This document shows positions 19,572 through 28,030 of a stretch of 64,000 nt of DNA, in pieces. Below the pieces are notes generated by a model, which was given only the letters and a program-made list of their open reading frames with translations, had not been told where the DNA came from and did not search any database. This stretch comes from Ferrimonas futtsuensis DSM 18154 (GTDB lineage: Bacteria > Pseudomonadota > Gammaproteobacteria > Enterobacterales > Shewanellaceae): assembly GCF_000422645.1 (NCBI RefSeq), contig NZ_KE383896.1, forward strand, positions 5,461-69,460. The letters run 5' to 3'. The position numbers and the translations under genes are program-made. How positions within the stretch are numbered: the stretch's first letter is position 1; the number at the start of each line of letters is the position of its first letter.

Positions 19572-20499
19572 CCGGCATCTCCCTGCGGCGGTGCAGTGCG
19601 CTCCACTCCAGGCCATTGAGGCCGACGTGCACCTTCACCATCAGTTGATTCAGGTTGCGACTGCCGCTTTTCTGAAGAATCTTCCGAATGTGAGTTCTGA
19701 TGGTACTCTCACCGACATGCAGTCTCCGGGCTATCTGTTGGGGCAGATACCCCTGAGCCAACTCCACCGCCACCAGCGCTTCCTTTCGCGACAGCTCGTA
19801 CAACGCCATAAAGTAATCGGCAGAGAAGGCTCGCCCCTGATCGGGTTGTCGGAGGAGCACCAGTACCTCCTCCTGCTGAGGTGGGTACACCAAAATCTGA
19901 AGCTCCCGGCCACTCAAACGCGCGGAACTCCAGTAACTGCAGCCCCCCGCCATCACCTCCCTAAACAGAACGGCCAATGGCTCAGGAAGTGAGTCAACCT
20001 CGCCGATCAGTCGTTCGGCGTCCTGATTGCAGAAGCGGATCTGCCCCTGGGAGGAGCAGATGATTGCGCCGATGTGGGAGGGCATCAGCAGATACGGGCG
20101 CTCGCGGCCATGGCCATAAAGCACTTTGCTCCATTGACACAGGTGAGGCCACAGCAGTTCCAGTTCCGGGCTGTGCCAGAGAGCTTCATCTGTCCACAGC
20201 CACAGGCCATAGGGAGTCGATGGTTCGCAGAACCAGCCCGCCGGGCCATGACGCTCGGCACAGGGGAGCCCCTCGTCCACCCTTTGAATAAAGGCGCTGA
20301 GATTGGGGCGAGCGTCGGCAGACAGGCCGCCATGGCAGCACAGCAACACCGGAAACTTTGCTTCCTGCTCCACCACGGCCAGTGCCATGGATGAACAGGG
20401 CAGCAGTTCGGTCAGTTCACTCAGCCACTGTTGCCACAGCGCCTCATTCAGCCCGGTGAGATAAAATTTCCGTATCAGGGGATTCAGCTTGGTGATCAC
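19555..20499 (-). CDS. LuxR-type transcriptional regulator (upstream of tandem pair)
   Basis: A 314-residue LuxR-type regulator. The C-terminal helix-turn-helix reads LSRKEALVAVELAQGYLPQQ then STIRTHIRKILQKSGS. A PAS-like segment (IGAIICSSQGQIRFCNQDAE) precedes it, as in its neighbour, so the pair probably arose by duplication. The start is GTG at 20499 with GGAGGA 8 bases upstream. It is transcribed first, divergently from the SulP transporter gene, which is a natural candidate target. The inducing signal is unknown. Confidence 0.83.
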   Translation of the reverse strand: MITKLNPLIRKFYLTGLNEALWQQWLSELTELLPCSSMALAVVEQEAKFPVLLCCHGGLSADARPNLSAFIQRVDEGLPCAERHGPAGWFCEPSTPYGLWLWTDEALWHSPELELLWPHLCQWSKVLYGHGRERPYLLMPSHIGAIICSSQGQIRFCNQDAERLIGEVDSLPEPLAVLFREVMAGGCSYWSSARLSGRELQILVYPPQQEEVLVLLRQPDQGRAFSADYFMALYELSRKEALVAVELAQGYLPQQIARRLHVGESTIRTHIRKILQKSGSRNLNQLMVKVHVGLNGLEWSALHRRREMPDAQAQ

Positions 20500-20873
20500 C
20501 TAATCATTCCTCCATGAACTTCCCTTAAAATGTGCGTAAACAACTTAAAAATCAACCACCAGCGTCAATTTGCCGGCCACCGCCAAAATCTGGTCACTCC
20601 ACCAAAGACAGCAGATGCTTCGTATTACCCCTTCTAATCCAAGGATTAAATGGGGAATTGTCGGCACAAATGCCTTAGATAAATTGTTTCTGAACACAAG
20701 GAATCCGCCTACAGCCCGGCCTCAAAGGTTAAAAACAGTGATATCCGGGCGTATTGACCACGTTACTGGGCAAAGCCAACAAAAATGCAATTTTCTTTGA
20801 CTATCCTTCCCCGAGCTGTCAGACTTCGCGGCTTTTTAATGTGCAATAGATCACTTGGGGGTAGTACCAACCG
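20500..20873. other. divergent promoter region between LuxR pair and SulP gene
   Basis: A 374-bp non-coding stretch holding a 28-bp dyad at 20628-20655 (CCCC-N3-TAATCC-AA-GGATTA-N3-GGGG) and AT-rich promoter-like sequence. No gene is supported; a short frame at 20570-20800 has no ribosome-binding site or recognisable protein. Confidence 0.5.
20628..20655. promoter_or_regulatory. 28-bp dyad, possible operator
   Basis: CCCC at each end and a perfect TAATCCAAGGATTA core (20635-20648). It lies between divergent regulator and transporter genes, so binding by one of the LuxR-type proteins is possible but untested. Confidence 0.45.
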
Positions 20874-22433
20874 ATGTTTGAGCTCAGAAGCAACCCGGAT
20901 GCCTCGGCCAAGGCGGACATTCTCTCAGGCCTGACTGTGGCTCTGGCCCTGGTCCCCGAGGCCGTCGCCTTTGCCTTTGTGGCCGGTGTTGAACCTATGG
21001 TTGGCCTCTACGCCGCCTTTATGGTGGGCCTGATCACCTCCATCATCGGTGGCCGCCCCGGTATGATTTCCGGAGCCACCGGCGCGCTGGCGGTGGTCAT
21101 GGTCAGCCTGGTGGCTCAGCACGGTGTGCAGTACCTGTTTGCCACCGTGGTGCTGATGGGACTGATTCAAATCGGTGCTGGCGCCCTAAAGCTGGGTAAG
21201 TTCATTCGTCTGGTTCCCCACCCTGTGATGCTGGGTTTCGTCAACGGTCTGGCGATCGTGATCTTCCTGGCCCAGTTGGGTCAATTTAAGATCGCCGACG
21301 CCGCCGGTGACATGGTGTGGATGCGTGGAGAGCAGCTTTACACCATGCTCGGCCTGATTGTGCTCACCATGGCGATCATCCGCTTCCTGCCCAAACTGAC
21401 CACCGCCGTGCCCTCCTCCCTGGTGGCCATCGTCACCGTCACCGGGCTGGTGCATCTGACCGGCATCGAAACCGGCACCGTGGTGGACTTCGTGCGCAAC
21501 ATGACCGGCGACCCTCAGGCCAGCCTCTCCGGCAGCCTGCCTGAGTTCGCCATCCCCATGGTGCCCTTCAGCCTGGAGACGCTGATCATCATCCTGCCCT
21601 ACGCCCTGATTCTGGCAGCCATCGGTCTGATCGAATCTCTGCTGACCCTGACTCTGGTGGACGAACTGACCCAGACTCGCGGCCAGGGCAATCGCGAGTG
21701 TGTTGGCCAGGGCGTGGCCAACGTGGTCACCGGTTTCTTTGGTGGCATGGGTGGGTGCGCCATGATTGGTCAGAGCATGATCAACATCAACTCCGGCGGC
21801 CGCACCCGTCTCTCCGGCTTCACCGCCGCGGTGGCTCTGCTGGCCTTCATCCTGTTCGCCAGTGATCTGATTGAGATGATCCCTCTGGCGGCTCTGGTCG
21901 GCGTGATGTTCATTGTGGTATTGGGCACCTTCGAGTGGTCCAGCTTCCGCATCATGCGCAAGGTACCCCGTTCCGACGCCTTTGTGATTGTGCTGGTGTC
22001 TGCGGTCACCGTGGCCACCGACCTGGCCATTGCCGTTCTGGTGGGTGTGATTGTCGCCGCCCTGCGCTTTGCCTGGGAGCACGCCACCCACATGGCCATC
22101 AACAGCAAAGAGGACAACTTTGGTCGCAAGATCTACCTGGTAAACGGCCCGCTGTTCTTCGCCTCCACCACCAGCTTCCTCGAGCAGTTTGATGCCAACA
22201 ACGACCCTGACGAGGTGATCGTCGACTTTGGTGGCTCCCGGGTTTGTGACCACTCTGCGCTGGAGGCGATCGACACCCTGGCCGAGCGCTACATGAAACT
22301 GGGTAAACACCTGCATCTGCGCCACCTCTCCAACGAGTGCCGCACCCTGCTGCAGAAGGCCGGTAACCTGGTTGAAGTGAACGTCATTGAAGACCCCACC
22401 TATAAGGTGGCGGTGGATGACCTGGGCGGGTAA
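20874..22433 (+). CDS. SulP family anion transporter with STAS domain
   Basis: A 519-residue SulP transporter. The membrane part opens with [20 protein letters not shown] and [20 protein letters not shown], the SulP signature, with 10-14 helices. The C-terminal STAS domain spans roughly 415-510 ([20 protein letters not shown]). Known members carry sulfate, bicarbonate or dicarboxylates with protons or Na+. The substrate cannot be told here; no carbonic anhydrase or sulfur genes are adjacent. A G-rich ribosome-binding site lies about ten bases before the ATG. A stable hairpin follows the stop. Confidence 0.92.
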   Translation: MFELRSNPDASAKADILSGLTVALALVPEAVAFAFVAGVEPMVGLYAAFMVGLITSIIGGRPGMISGATGALAVVMVSLVAQHGVQYLFATVVLMGLIQIGAGALKLGKFIRLVPHPVMLGFVNGLAIVIFLAQLGQFKIADAAGDMVWMRGEQLYTMLGLIVLTMAIIRFLPKLTTAVPSSLVAIVTVTGLVHLTGIETGTVVDFVRNMTGDPQASLSGSLPEFAIPMVPFSLETLIIILPYALILAAIGLIESLLTLTLVDELTQTRGQGNRECVGQGVANVVTGFFGGMGGCAMIGQSMININSGGRTRLSGFTAAVALLAFILFASDLIEMIPLAALVGVMFIVVLGTFEWSSFRIMRKVPRSDAFVIVLVSAVTVATDLAIAVLVGVIVAALRFAWEHATHMAINSKEDNFGRKIYLVNGPLFFASTTSFLEQFDANNDPDEVIVDFGGSRVCDHSALEAIDTLAERYMKLGKHLHLRHLSNECRTLLQKAGNLVEVNVIEDPTYKVAVDDLGG

Positions 22434-22451
22434 TCCCGACCTGCTCCTGGT

Positions 22452-22484
22452 GTGCGCCGCAGCCTGTCTGCGGCGCACTGCGTT
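22452..22484 (+). terminator. hairpin after SulP gene
   Basis: An 11-bp stem (GTGCGCCGCAG 22452-22462, CTGCGGCGCAC 22468-22478) with a five-base loop; only a short T-run follows, so efficiency is uncertain. Confidence 0.55.
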
Positions 22485-22612
22485 TAGGGCAAACGTGATT
22501 CACCCATCAGTAGTGGTGTTCACCGACACTATCATGGTTCCCACGCCATCCCCGTGATAGCGTGTCTCCTTCAACCTAGCAGCCGCTGTGCGGCCCAATC
22601 TCAGGAGACCCC

Positions 22613-23548
22613 ATGGGCAGACCTTTTATTCTCGATTGCGATCCCGGTCATGATGATGCCATCGCCCTGATCCTTGCCCTGGCCTGTGCCGAACTGACGC
22701 CACTTGCAGTGACCACCAGTGCAGGCAACCAGACCCCGGACAAAACCCTTAATAACGCTCTGCGCCTGCTGACCCTGCTGGACCGCAAAGAGATTCCTGT
22801 CGCCGGAGGTGCCCAGAAACCGCTGTCACGGGAACTGATCATCGCCGACAACGTTCATGGAGAATCCGGCCTGGACGGCCCCAAACTGCCAGATCCTGGC
22901 TTCGAACCTCAGGCGATCAACGCCGTAGAACTGATGGCAGCGAAGATTGCAGCCAGCGACAAGCCGGTGACCCTGGTCCCCACAGGCCCCCTGACCAACG
23001 TCGCCCTGCTGCTGGCCAGTCACCCGGAACTGCACGCCAAGATAGACCGCATTGTGCTGATGGGCGGCGCCGCCACCCTGGGCAACTGGACCCCGGCGGC
23101 GGAGTTCAACATCTATGTGGATCCGGAAGCGGCGGACATGGTGTTCAAGTCCGGCATCCCCATCACCATGTGCGGCCTGGAAGTCACCCACCAGGCACAG
23201 ATCATGGACGAAGACATCGAACGCATCCGCGCCATCGACAACCCCATTGCCCAGGTCGTCGCCGAATTGCTGGACTTCTTTATGATCTACCACAGGGACC
23301 CCAAGTGGGGCTTTACCGGCGCGCCGCTGCATGACCCCTGCACCATCGCCTGGCTGGTGGCCCCAGAGCTGTTTGAAACCCGGGACTGCTGGGTCGGCGT
23401 CGAGACCCGGGGGGAATACACTCAGGGAATGACCGTGGTGGATTACTATCAGCTCAGCGGCAAGCCCGCCAACACCACCGTGGTTACCGGCCTCAATCGC
23501 GAAGGTTTTGTGGATCTGCTGGCCGAGAAACTGAAACATTACGGCTAG
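22613..23548 (+). CDS. rihA: pyrimidine-preferring ribonucleoside hydrolase RihA
   Basis: A 311-residue nucleoside hydrolase, the same length as E. coli RihA and matching it through most of the sequence ([50 protein letters not shown]). The N-terminal metal-binding motif DCDPGHDDA (8-16) and the conserved GAPLHDPC histidine are present. It hydrolyses ribonucleosides, probably cytidine and uridine, to base and ribose for salvage. It is monocistronic, with AGGAGA before the ATG and a strong terminator after. A weak inverted repeat (22525-22566) lies upstream. Confidence 0.93.
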   Translation: MGRPFILDCDPGHDDAIALILALACAELTPLAVTTSAGNQTPDKTLNNALRLLTLLDRKEIPVAGGAQKPLSRELIIADNVHGESGLDGPKLPDPGFEPQAINAVELMAAKIAASDKPVTLVPTGPLTNVALLLASHPELHAKIDRIVLMGGAATLGNWTPAAEFNIYVDPEAADMVFKSGIPITMCGLEVTHQAQIMDEDIERIRAIDNPIAQVVAELLDFFMIYHRDPKWGFTGAPLHDPCTIAWLVAPELFETRDCWVGVETRGEYTQGMTVVDYYQLSGKPANTTVVTGLNREGFVDLLAEKLKHYG

Positions 23549-23564
23549 GCCGCGAAAGAGCACT

Positions 23565-23593
23565 AAAAAGGGGCCAAAAGGCCCCTTTTTTAA
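23565..23593. terminator. bidirectional terminator after rihA
   Basis: AAAAGGGGCC (23566-23575) and GGCCCCTTTT (23580-23589) around an AAAA loop; the A- and T-runs fit both rihA and the facing DUF2167 gene. Confidence 0.93.
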
Positions 23594-23626
23594 TTACCGC
23601 AAGGTGGTAGTGAACTTACCGGCTGA

Positions 23627-24559
23627 TCACCCCTGCTTGTTTCTGCCGAGCAGCTTTTTTCCCACCGCCCCGAGGCCGGCCAGGATGAAGATCCAGCCCT
23701 TTTTCAGGAACAGCATCAACACCGCCAAAAAGCCGGTTTTCGCCAGCACCTTACCGGTGATCAGGGCGCCGACACCATAGGCCGCCACCTCATCGATGTC
23801 CGGATTGAACTCATCATAGGTGTTACCTGGATTAAACTTGGTCATCGCCATCACCGTATCCAGGTTGGCATCGATCTCCGGCTTCTGGCCCATGTCGGCG
23901 ATGTAGTTGAGCACCAGTACGCCCTGACGGCCCAGGACGCGGATGTTGTAGTTCAGAGTGTGCTGCTCCGCCTCGCCAAATCGGATCTCCTTGGCCCAGT
24001 GCAGCTTATGGGTCTGCTGGTCGTAATAGGGCTCTGAGGCCCAGCCCACCAGCTCAATGGGGTCATAGCCCTCCTTGACCCGGTACTCGCTCTCCTCCTT
24101 GGTGTCGCGCTTCATTTGGGTCAGCAGCTCACTGTAGTCAATCTTGGCGGCGTCCTCATCGGACACATACCCATCCTCTTCATACTCGATGGTCACCGCC
24201 CAGGACTCGGCGTCGAAAGGGGTCACTCCGGCAGGAAACAGCATGCCCAGAGGCTTTTGACCCGGAGGGTTGCCCCACACATCCACCAGCACCGTCTGCG
24301 CATCATCAGGGCCAAGGAAGTAAAATTCGTCGCCCACTTGCAGGGTCGCGGGTGCCCCATCGAGGGAGATCTCCCCGGTGCGTTTGTCCAGAGACTCCCA
24401 GGTCTCTTTGGCCCAGGCCCAGTACTGCTCCTCCTCAGACAGCACCTGCTGCTGAGGCTGCTCGTCGGCGTCGCTCTGCGGTTGTGGGTCTGCGGCCATG
24501 GCCGGCAGGGTCAGTGGCAACGCCAGGCCCAACAGGCCGGCGGCAAAAAGCTGTTTCAT
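23627..24559 (-). CDS. DUF2167 domain membrane protein
   Basis: A protein of about 310 residues matching DUF2167: a signal peptide (FAAGLLGLALPLTLPAMA), a charged Gln/Glu/Asp-rich linker, a soluble domain with EISLDGAPATLQVGDEF and WAVTIEYEEDGYVSDEDA, and C-terminal hydrophobic helices (GFLAVLMLFLKKGWIFIL). It is probably anchored in the inner membrane with the domain in the periplasm. Two adjacent ATGs are possible; the second (24559) has the better spacing to AAGGA. No function is established for the family. It stands alone, facing rihA. Confidence 0.85.
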   Translation of the reverse strand: MKQLFAAGLLGLALPLTLPAMAADPQPQSDADEQPQQQVLSEEEQYWAWAKETWESLDKRTGEISLDGAPATLQVGDEFYFLGPDDAQTVLVDVWGNPPGQKPLGMLFPAGVTPFDAESWAVTIEYEEDGYVSDEDAAKIDYSELLTQMKRDTKEESEYRVKEGYDPIELVGWASEPYYDQQTHKLHWAKEIRFGEAEQHTLNYNIRVLGRQGVLVLNYIADMGQKPEIDANLDTVMAMTKFNPGNTYDEFNPDIDEVAAYGVGALITGKVLAKTGFLAVLMLFLKKGWIFILAGLGAVGKKLLGRNKQG

Positions 24560-24742
24560 CATGCTTCCTTGTAAAGGGGGAAATTGTCCGATCTCTAAGC
24601 GAAGCCCTGAAACTTACGCAGCCGGATCCTGCACAGGCAAAGTCGCATGTGCATCTATGTTTGAGATGGCAATATACACAAATTCAATACCCTGGGCTGG
24701 CGCCAGGGTCACAGATCTGGTCTCAAAAAAAACAAGACAGGC

Positions 24743-25327
24743 TTAAGGTTGGGCCTGAACGCAGGTCAGCGGCTCGGCCCCAAAGCCCCATACCAGACTT
24801 GCCTCACCATGGTGTTCCCAGTAGCTCTCATTCTGCCCCTGATAACGACTGCCACTGGCGGCGGGCTGCTGGAACATCAGGCTGCTCTGCTGGCGAAAGC
24901 TCACCTGGGCCGTAGGAATCAGGCTGGGATAAAAAGACACAGACAGGGGCTCATTTCCCCCACCACAGAGAAAGTCCGCACTGGCCGAAGCAGGCAGCAA
25001 TTGATACTGGGCTTGCAGCTCACTGATTCGGGTCCGGTAACTCTCTCTGACACAGCCTTGGGGATCGTCGCTTTTCCAGCAGTCATTGCGTCCCTTGATC
25101 CAGCCACGTTGATACGCAGGCAAGATGTCAGACTCCTTAGACTCAGCCACTGCAGCGGCATACACCCGCTCCAGCTGAGTATCCAGCTGTGCCAGCTCCG
25201 GGGTCTGACAAATCAATGTCTCAATGCCGGAGAGCCCGGCGGCGTCACAGGGAAAACTAGGCGAGGAGGGCGCAGCACTGCAGGCGCACAAGGCCAGACA
25301 GAAAGAGGAGGTCAGCAGGTGTCTCAT
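24743..25327 (-). CDS. lipoprotein with LprI-like and MliC-like lysozyme-inhibitor domains
   Basis: A 194-residue predicted lipoprotein (lipobox LCAC, Cys16). Residues about 25-105 resemble the LprI/DUF1311 family (ETLICQTPELAQLDTQLERV, RGWIKGRNDCW), and about 110-194 resemble MliC, the membrane-bound C-type lysozyme inhibitor (ADFLCGGG, then SGSRYQGQNESYWEHHGEAS and a final Cys). Both families can inhibit lysozyme from the cell surface, so this looks like a two-domain inhibitor; the inhibitory role is inference. Cysteines in both halves could form disulfides. It stands alone on the minus strand. Confidence 0.8.
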   Translation of the reverse strand: MRHLLTSSFCLALCACSAAPSSPSFPCDAAGLSGIETLICQTPELAQLDTQLERVYAAAVAESKESDILPAYQRGWIKGRNDCWKSDDPQGCVRESYRTRISELQAQYQLLPASASADFLCGGGNEPLSVSFYPSLIPTAQVSFRQQSSLMFQQPAASGSRYQGQNESYWEHHGEASLVWGFGAEPLTCVQAQP

Positions 25328-25344
25328 AGAACCCGGGATACAAA

Positions 25345-25390
25345 ATGAAGGAGTGCTCTAAGCCTACCACACAGAGGCACTCCTCCTTGA
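25345..25390 (-). terminator. possible terminator after small outer-membrane barrel gene
   Basis: On the minus strand GGAGTGCC...TCT pairs with AGA-GCACTCC around a loop of about 12 bases and is followed by TTCATTTTG. A weak candidate. Confidence 0.4.
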
Positions 25391-25392
25391 CG

Positions 25393-25932
25393 TCAGAAGC
25401 GGTAGCTGAGGTTATAGCCGAAGCTGACCAGTTCGGTGTCACTGCCCAGTTTTCGGTAACTGGCGCTGACCCCGAGGCCCAACCCCATATCAAACTGGTA
25501 GCGCCAACCTAGGGTCATGCCCCCACCCAAACCGCTGTCATCCCACAGCCTGCGCCCTTCTGAGGTCTCTACATCATAGTCATACTGAATCGCCCGAAGA
25601 GTGGCGTAGAGGGCGTTGCGCTGACTCACCCAGGTGGTGCCCCGCGCCGTCAGTTCCCAGGCGGAATAGTTAAAACTGCCATCATCGATGCCCAGCAGTA
25701 AATCGAAGTCCATGCCACCTCCGGCAAGGTAGTCGATGCCCAGGGCAAAGTTCTCATTCAGCAGGTATTGGTAGCCAATGTACCCCTGAAACGCCAGCTC
25801 CTCGTCCGGAGACTCGCCGCGAAGCTCCTGAATTCTGGCAAACTCCCCTTGGACTTCAAATTGATGACTCGGCTCAGCCGCCTGGGCCCAGAGTGGGCAA
25901 CTCAACAACAATGCAGCAACAACGTGCTTCAT
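25393..25932 (-). CDS. outer-membrane beta-barrel protein (porin-like)
   Basis: A 179-residue protein with a signal peptide (MKHVVAALLLSCPLWAQA) and amphipathic strands ending in SYGYNLSYRF-like sequence (VSFGYNLSYRF), the C-terminal aromatic signature of barrels. Probably an 8-stranded barrel. A longer frame opens at 26001, but the ATG at 25932 has AAGGACGTAGGA before it and starts the signal peptide. It is divergent from another small barrel gene (26182). No specific family recognised. Confidence 0.72.
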   Translation of the reverse strand: MKHVVAALLLSCPLWAQAAEPSHQFEVQGEFARIQELRGESPDEELAFQGYIGYQYLLNENFALGIDYLAGGGMDFDLLLGIDDGSFNYSAWELTARGTTWVSQRNALYATLRAIQYDYDVETSEGRRLWDDSGLGGGMTLGWRYQFDMGLGLGVSASYRKLGSDTELVSFGYNLSYRF

Positions 25933-26181
25933 TCCTACGTCCTTTTCTTGTTGGTTGGAATGTATGCCATTCGAAATTGCTACCGCTCGAACAACAAACA
26001 CTCATGAATACACTTGCAACTAACTCATCTCAATGAGTTTTTAACAGCCGAGTAAAAAAGGCCAACAAGATCACCAACTTGACTCAACCCAATATCTGAA
26101 CCAGATTGATAAACTGACGTTTTTTAAGCAGAGCGTTTGATTTAGAGTAGATAATGCCCCTGATGGAACAGGAGAGTTACC

Positions 26182-26787
26182 GTGAACAGGCTATCCACTT
26201 TCATTCTGCTGATGCTGGCATCGGCCAACGCTCATGCCGAGCACTTTATCGCCCCTTTTGCCGGCTACAGCTTTGGCACCAGCGATATTGAACTCAGCCG
26301 CAGCGACAATGGCGACGAATTCAATCTGGGCATCGACGAAGCCGGCCATGGCGGCATCATGCTTGGCACCCAGGTGGATGACACCGGCACCCTGTTCCTG
26401 CTCTACAGCCATCAATCCACCCGCTTCAGTCAATTGGTTCCCGGCCAGGGAACCGATGACCAGCTTGACGTGGACTATCTGCACCTGGGGGGCAGTCGCT
26501 ACTACCCCCAGAACGGCTTCAGCCCCTATGTCACCGGCAGCCTGGGCCTGACCCAGTTTCGCCCCAAGTCCGGCTCCAACGACACCCGATTCTCACTGGG
26601 CGTCGGTGCCGGCCTGGATTATCGGCTGACGCCAACCCTGTCGCTGTTTGCCGAACTGCGGGGGATGGCCACCTTCACCGACTCCAGCGGCAGCCTCATC
26701 TGTCAGGATGAAGGGTGCGTCTGGCGGGTTAAAACCGATCTCTGGTGGCAGGGCCAGGCCAACATCGGCTTCAGTCTGTCATTCTGA
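26182..26787 (+). CDS. outer-membrane beta-barrel protein (OmpA-like fold)
   Basis: A 201-residue exported protein: signal peptide MNRLSTFILLMLASANAHA, then strands typical of small outer-membrane barrels (HFIAPFAGYSFGTSDIELS, LDVDYLHLGGSRYYPQNG, FSLGVGAGLDYRLTPTLSLF), ending in IGFSLSF. The start is GTG at 26182 with AGGAGAG upstream. It is divergent from the other small barrel (start 25932) across a 249-bp region and overlaps the facing small gene by 9 bases. Function unknown. Confidence 0.75.
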   Translation: MNRLSTFILLMLASANAHAEHFIAPFAGYSFGTSDIELSRSDNGDEFNLGIDEAGHGGIMLGTQVDDTGTLFLLYSHQSTRFSQLVPGQGTDDQLDVDYLHLGGSRYYPQNGFSPYVTGSLGLTQFRPKSGSNDTRFSLGVGAGLDYRLTPTLSLFAELRGMATFTDSSGSLICQDEGCVWRVKTDLWWQGQANIGFSLSF

Positions 26788-27120
26788 TGGCCTCTGCTGG
26801 CCCGCCTGCATCTTCAGCCAGAACCGCTGCTGACAGACATTGGAGAAGCTCTTCTGGCTGGGGGTGATGGCGAAGCCGTTGTTGTTGAGCACTTGATAAC
26901 TTATCCAGCACTCGGCACAGAGTTGATCGTCAGATTGCTGCTGCTCCTGCTCGCAGCGATACAGCAGCTCGACCCCATTACTGAACCGATACAGGCTCTC
27001 CTTTACCCTGACTTCGGCAAGATCATCGTCATGGTCAATCAGGCGATGGGCGGTGCCCTCCAGGCTCACTGGACTGGGCCAACCCTGGGTGGCACCGATA
27101 TAGGAAAACAGACGCTCCAT
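26779..27120 (-). CDS. hypothetical protein
   Basis: A 113-residue protein I do not recognise. It has no signal peptide or membrane segment, and five cysteines including CEQEQQQSDDQLCAECW. GAGGG precedes the ATG at a good distance, and the codon use looks ordinary, so it is probably a real gene. It is convergent with the outer-membrane gene, overlapping its end by 9 bases. Confidence 0.5.
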   Translation of the reverse strand: MERLFSYIGATQGWPSPVSLEGTAHRLIDHDDDLAEVRVKESLYRFSNGVELLYRCEQEQQQSDDQLCAECWISYQVLNNNGFAITPSQKSFSNVCQQRFWLKMQAGQQRPSE

Positions 27121-27214
27121 AGAACCCTCGTGGCGGCAGAGAAACAGAGGCAGTCTAAAAGACTCAGGTGGGATTACAACCCATGGGATTTGTGGTTATC
27201 TTACTGATAGACAT

Positions 27215-27247
27215 GAAAAAGCGCCAAAGCTCTCGCTTTGGCGCTTA
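27215..27247 (-). terminator. terminator of the valine/isoleucine operon
   Basis: Stem AGCGCCAAAGC / GCTTTGGCGCT around TCTC. On the minus strand the hairpin ends in a T-run, directly after the last operon gene (stop at 27266). Confidence 0.88.
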
Positions 27248-27265
27248 GGCGCGGGTCAACAAAAA

Positions 27266-28027
27266 TCAGAGACGAATGCCGCCGTCCACCTCGATGCAGC
27301 GGCCGGAGAAATAATCGTTGGCCACGATAAACTCCACCGCCTGAGCCACCTCCTCTGCCAGCCCCAGGCGACCCACAGGCACCATGTCCACCAGACGCTG
27401 CAACGCTTCCGGCTTCATGGCGTCGGTCATCTCGGTCTTGATCACCCCGGGCGCCACCACACCGGTGCGGATGCCGTAGCGGGACAGCTCTCTGGCCCAG
27501 CCTACCGCCATGGTGGCCACCGCCGCCTTGGACGCGGAGTAGTTGGTCTGGCCGATGTTGCCAGCCTTGGCCAGGGAGGAGATGTTGATGATCACTCCTC
27601 GGCTGCCGGTCTCTACCATCACCGCCGCCGCCTCACGGCCGCAGAGGAAGGTGCCGGTCAGGTTCACATCGATCACCCGCTGAAACTGCTCCAGACTCAT
27701 CTTGGCGGACACCTGGCCGTCTCGAGCCTTGATCAGCATGCCATCCATCAGGATGCCGGCGTTGTTGACCAGCACATCCAGGCCACCGAAGTCCGCCTTG
27801 ATGGCGGCAAAGGTTTGCTCCACCTGGGCTTCGTCGGTGATGTTCACCTGATAGCCCTTGGCGTCCATCCCCTTGGCAGCCAGCTCCTGACAGGTCTGGT
27901 CCAGGATCTGGGCCTGAATATCCAGCAGCACCAGCCTGGCGCCCTGACCGCCCAGACGCTCGGCCATGGCCAGGCCCAGCCCCCGGGCGCCGCCGGTGAT
28001 CACCACTACCTTGTCCTTGAGTTCCAT
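27266..28027 (-). CDS. SDR dehydrogenase of isoleucine/valine operon
   Basis: A 253-residue short-chain dehydrogenase with TGGARGLGLAMA at the NAD(P) site, NNAG, and an intact Ser/Tyr/Lys set (NISS, YSASK). Last of the seven-gene operon, 3 bases after mmsB. From the pathway, the likely reaction is oxidation of 2-methyl-3-hydroxybutyryl-CoA in isoleucine breakdown; Shewanella homologues in this position are called IvdG. It resembles FabG, so a 3-oxoacyl reductase role cannot be excluded by sequence alone. Confidence 0.85.
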   Translation of the reverse strand: MELKDKVVVITGGARGLGLAMAERLGGQGARLVLLDIQAQILDQTCQELAAKGMDAKGYQVNITDEAQVEQTFAAIKADFGGLDVLVNNAGILMDGMLIKARDGQVSAKMSLEQFQRVIDVNLTGTFLCGREAAAVMVETGSRGVIINISSLAKAGNIGQTNYSASKAAVATMAVGWARELSRYGIRTGVVAPGVIKTEMTDAMKPEALQRLVDMVPVGRLGLAEEVAQAVEFIVANDYFSGRCIEVDGGIRL

Positions 28028-28030
28028 CTG

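Noticed and set aside
20491-20500. GGTGATCACC palindrome at the start of the upstream LuxR gene
   Set aside because: It covers the first codons; probably incidental.
20570-20800. 76-codon frame between the LuxR pair and the SulP gene
   Set aside because: No ribosome-binding site or family; it crosses the dyad and promoter region.
22525-22566. Possible riboswitch before rihA (GACAC/TATCA mirrored by TGATA-GC-GTGTC)
   Set aside because: The stem is interrupted and no known aptamer core is seen; too weak to list as an RNA.
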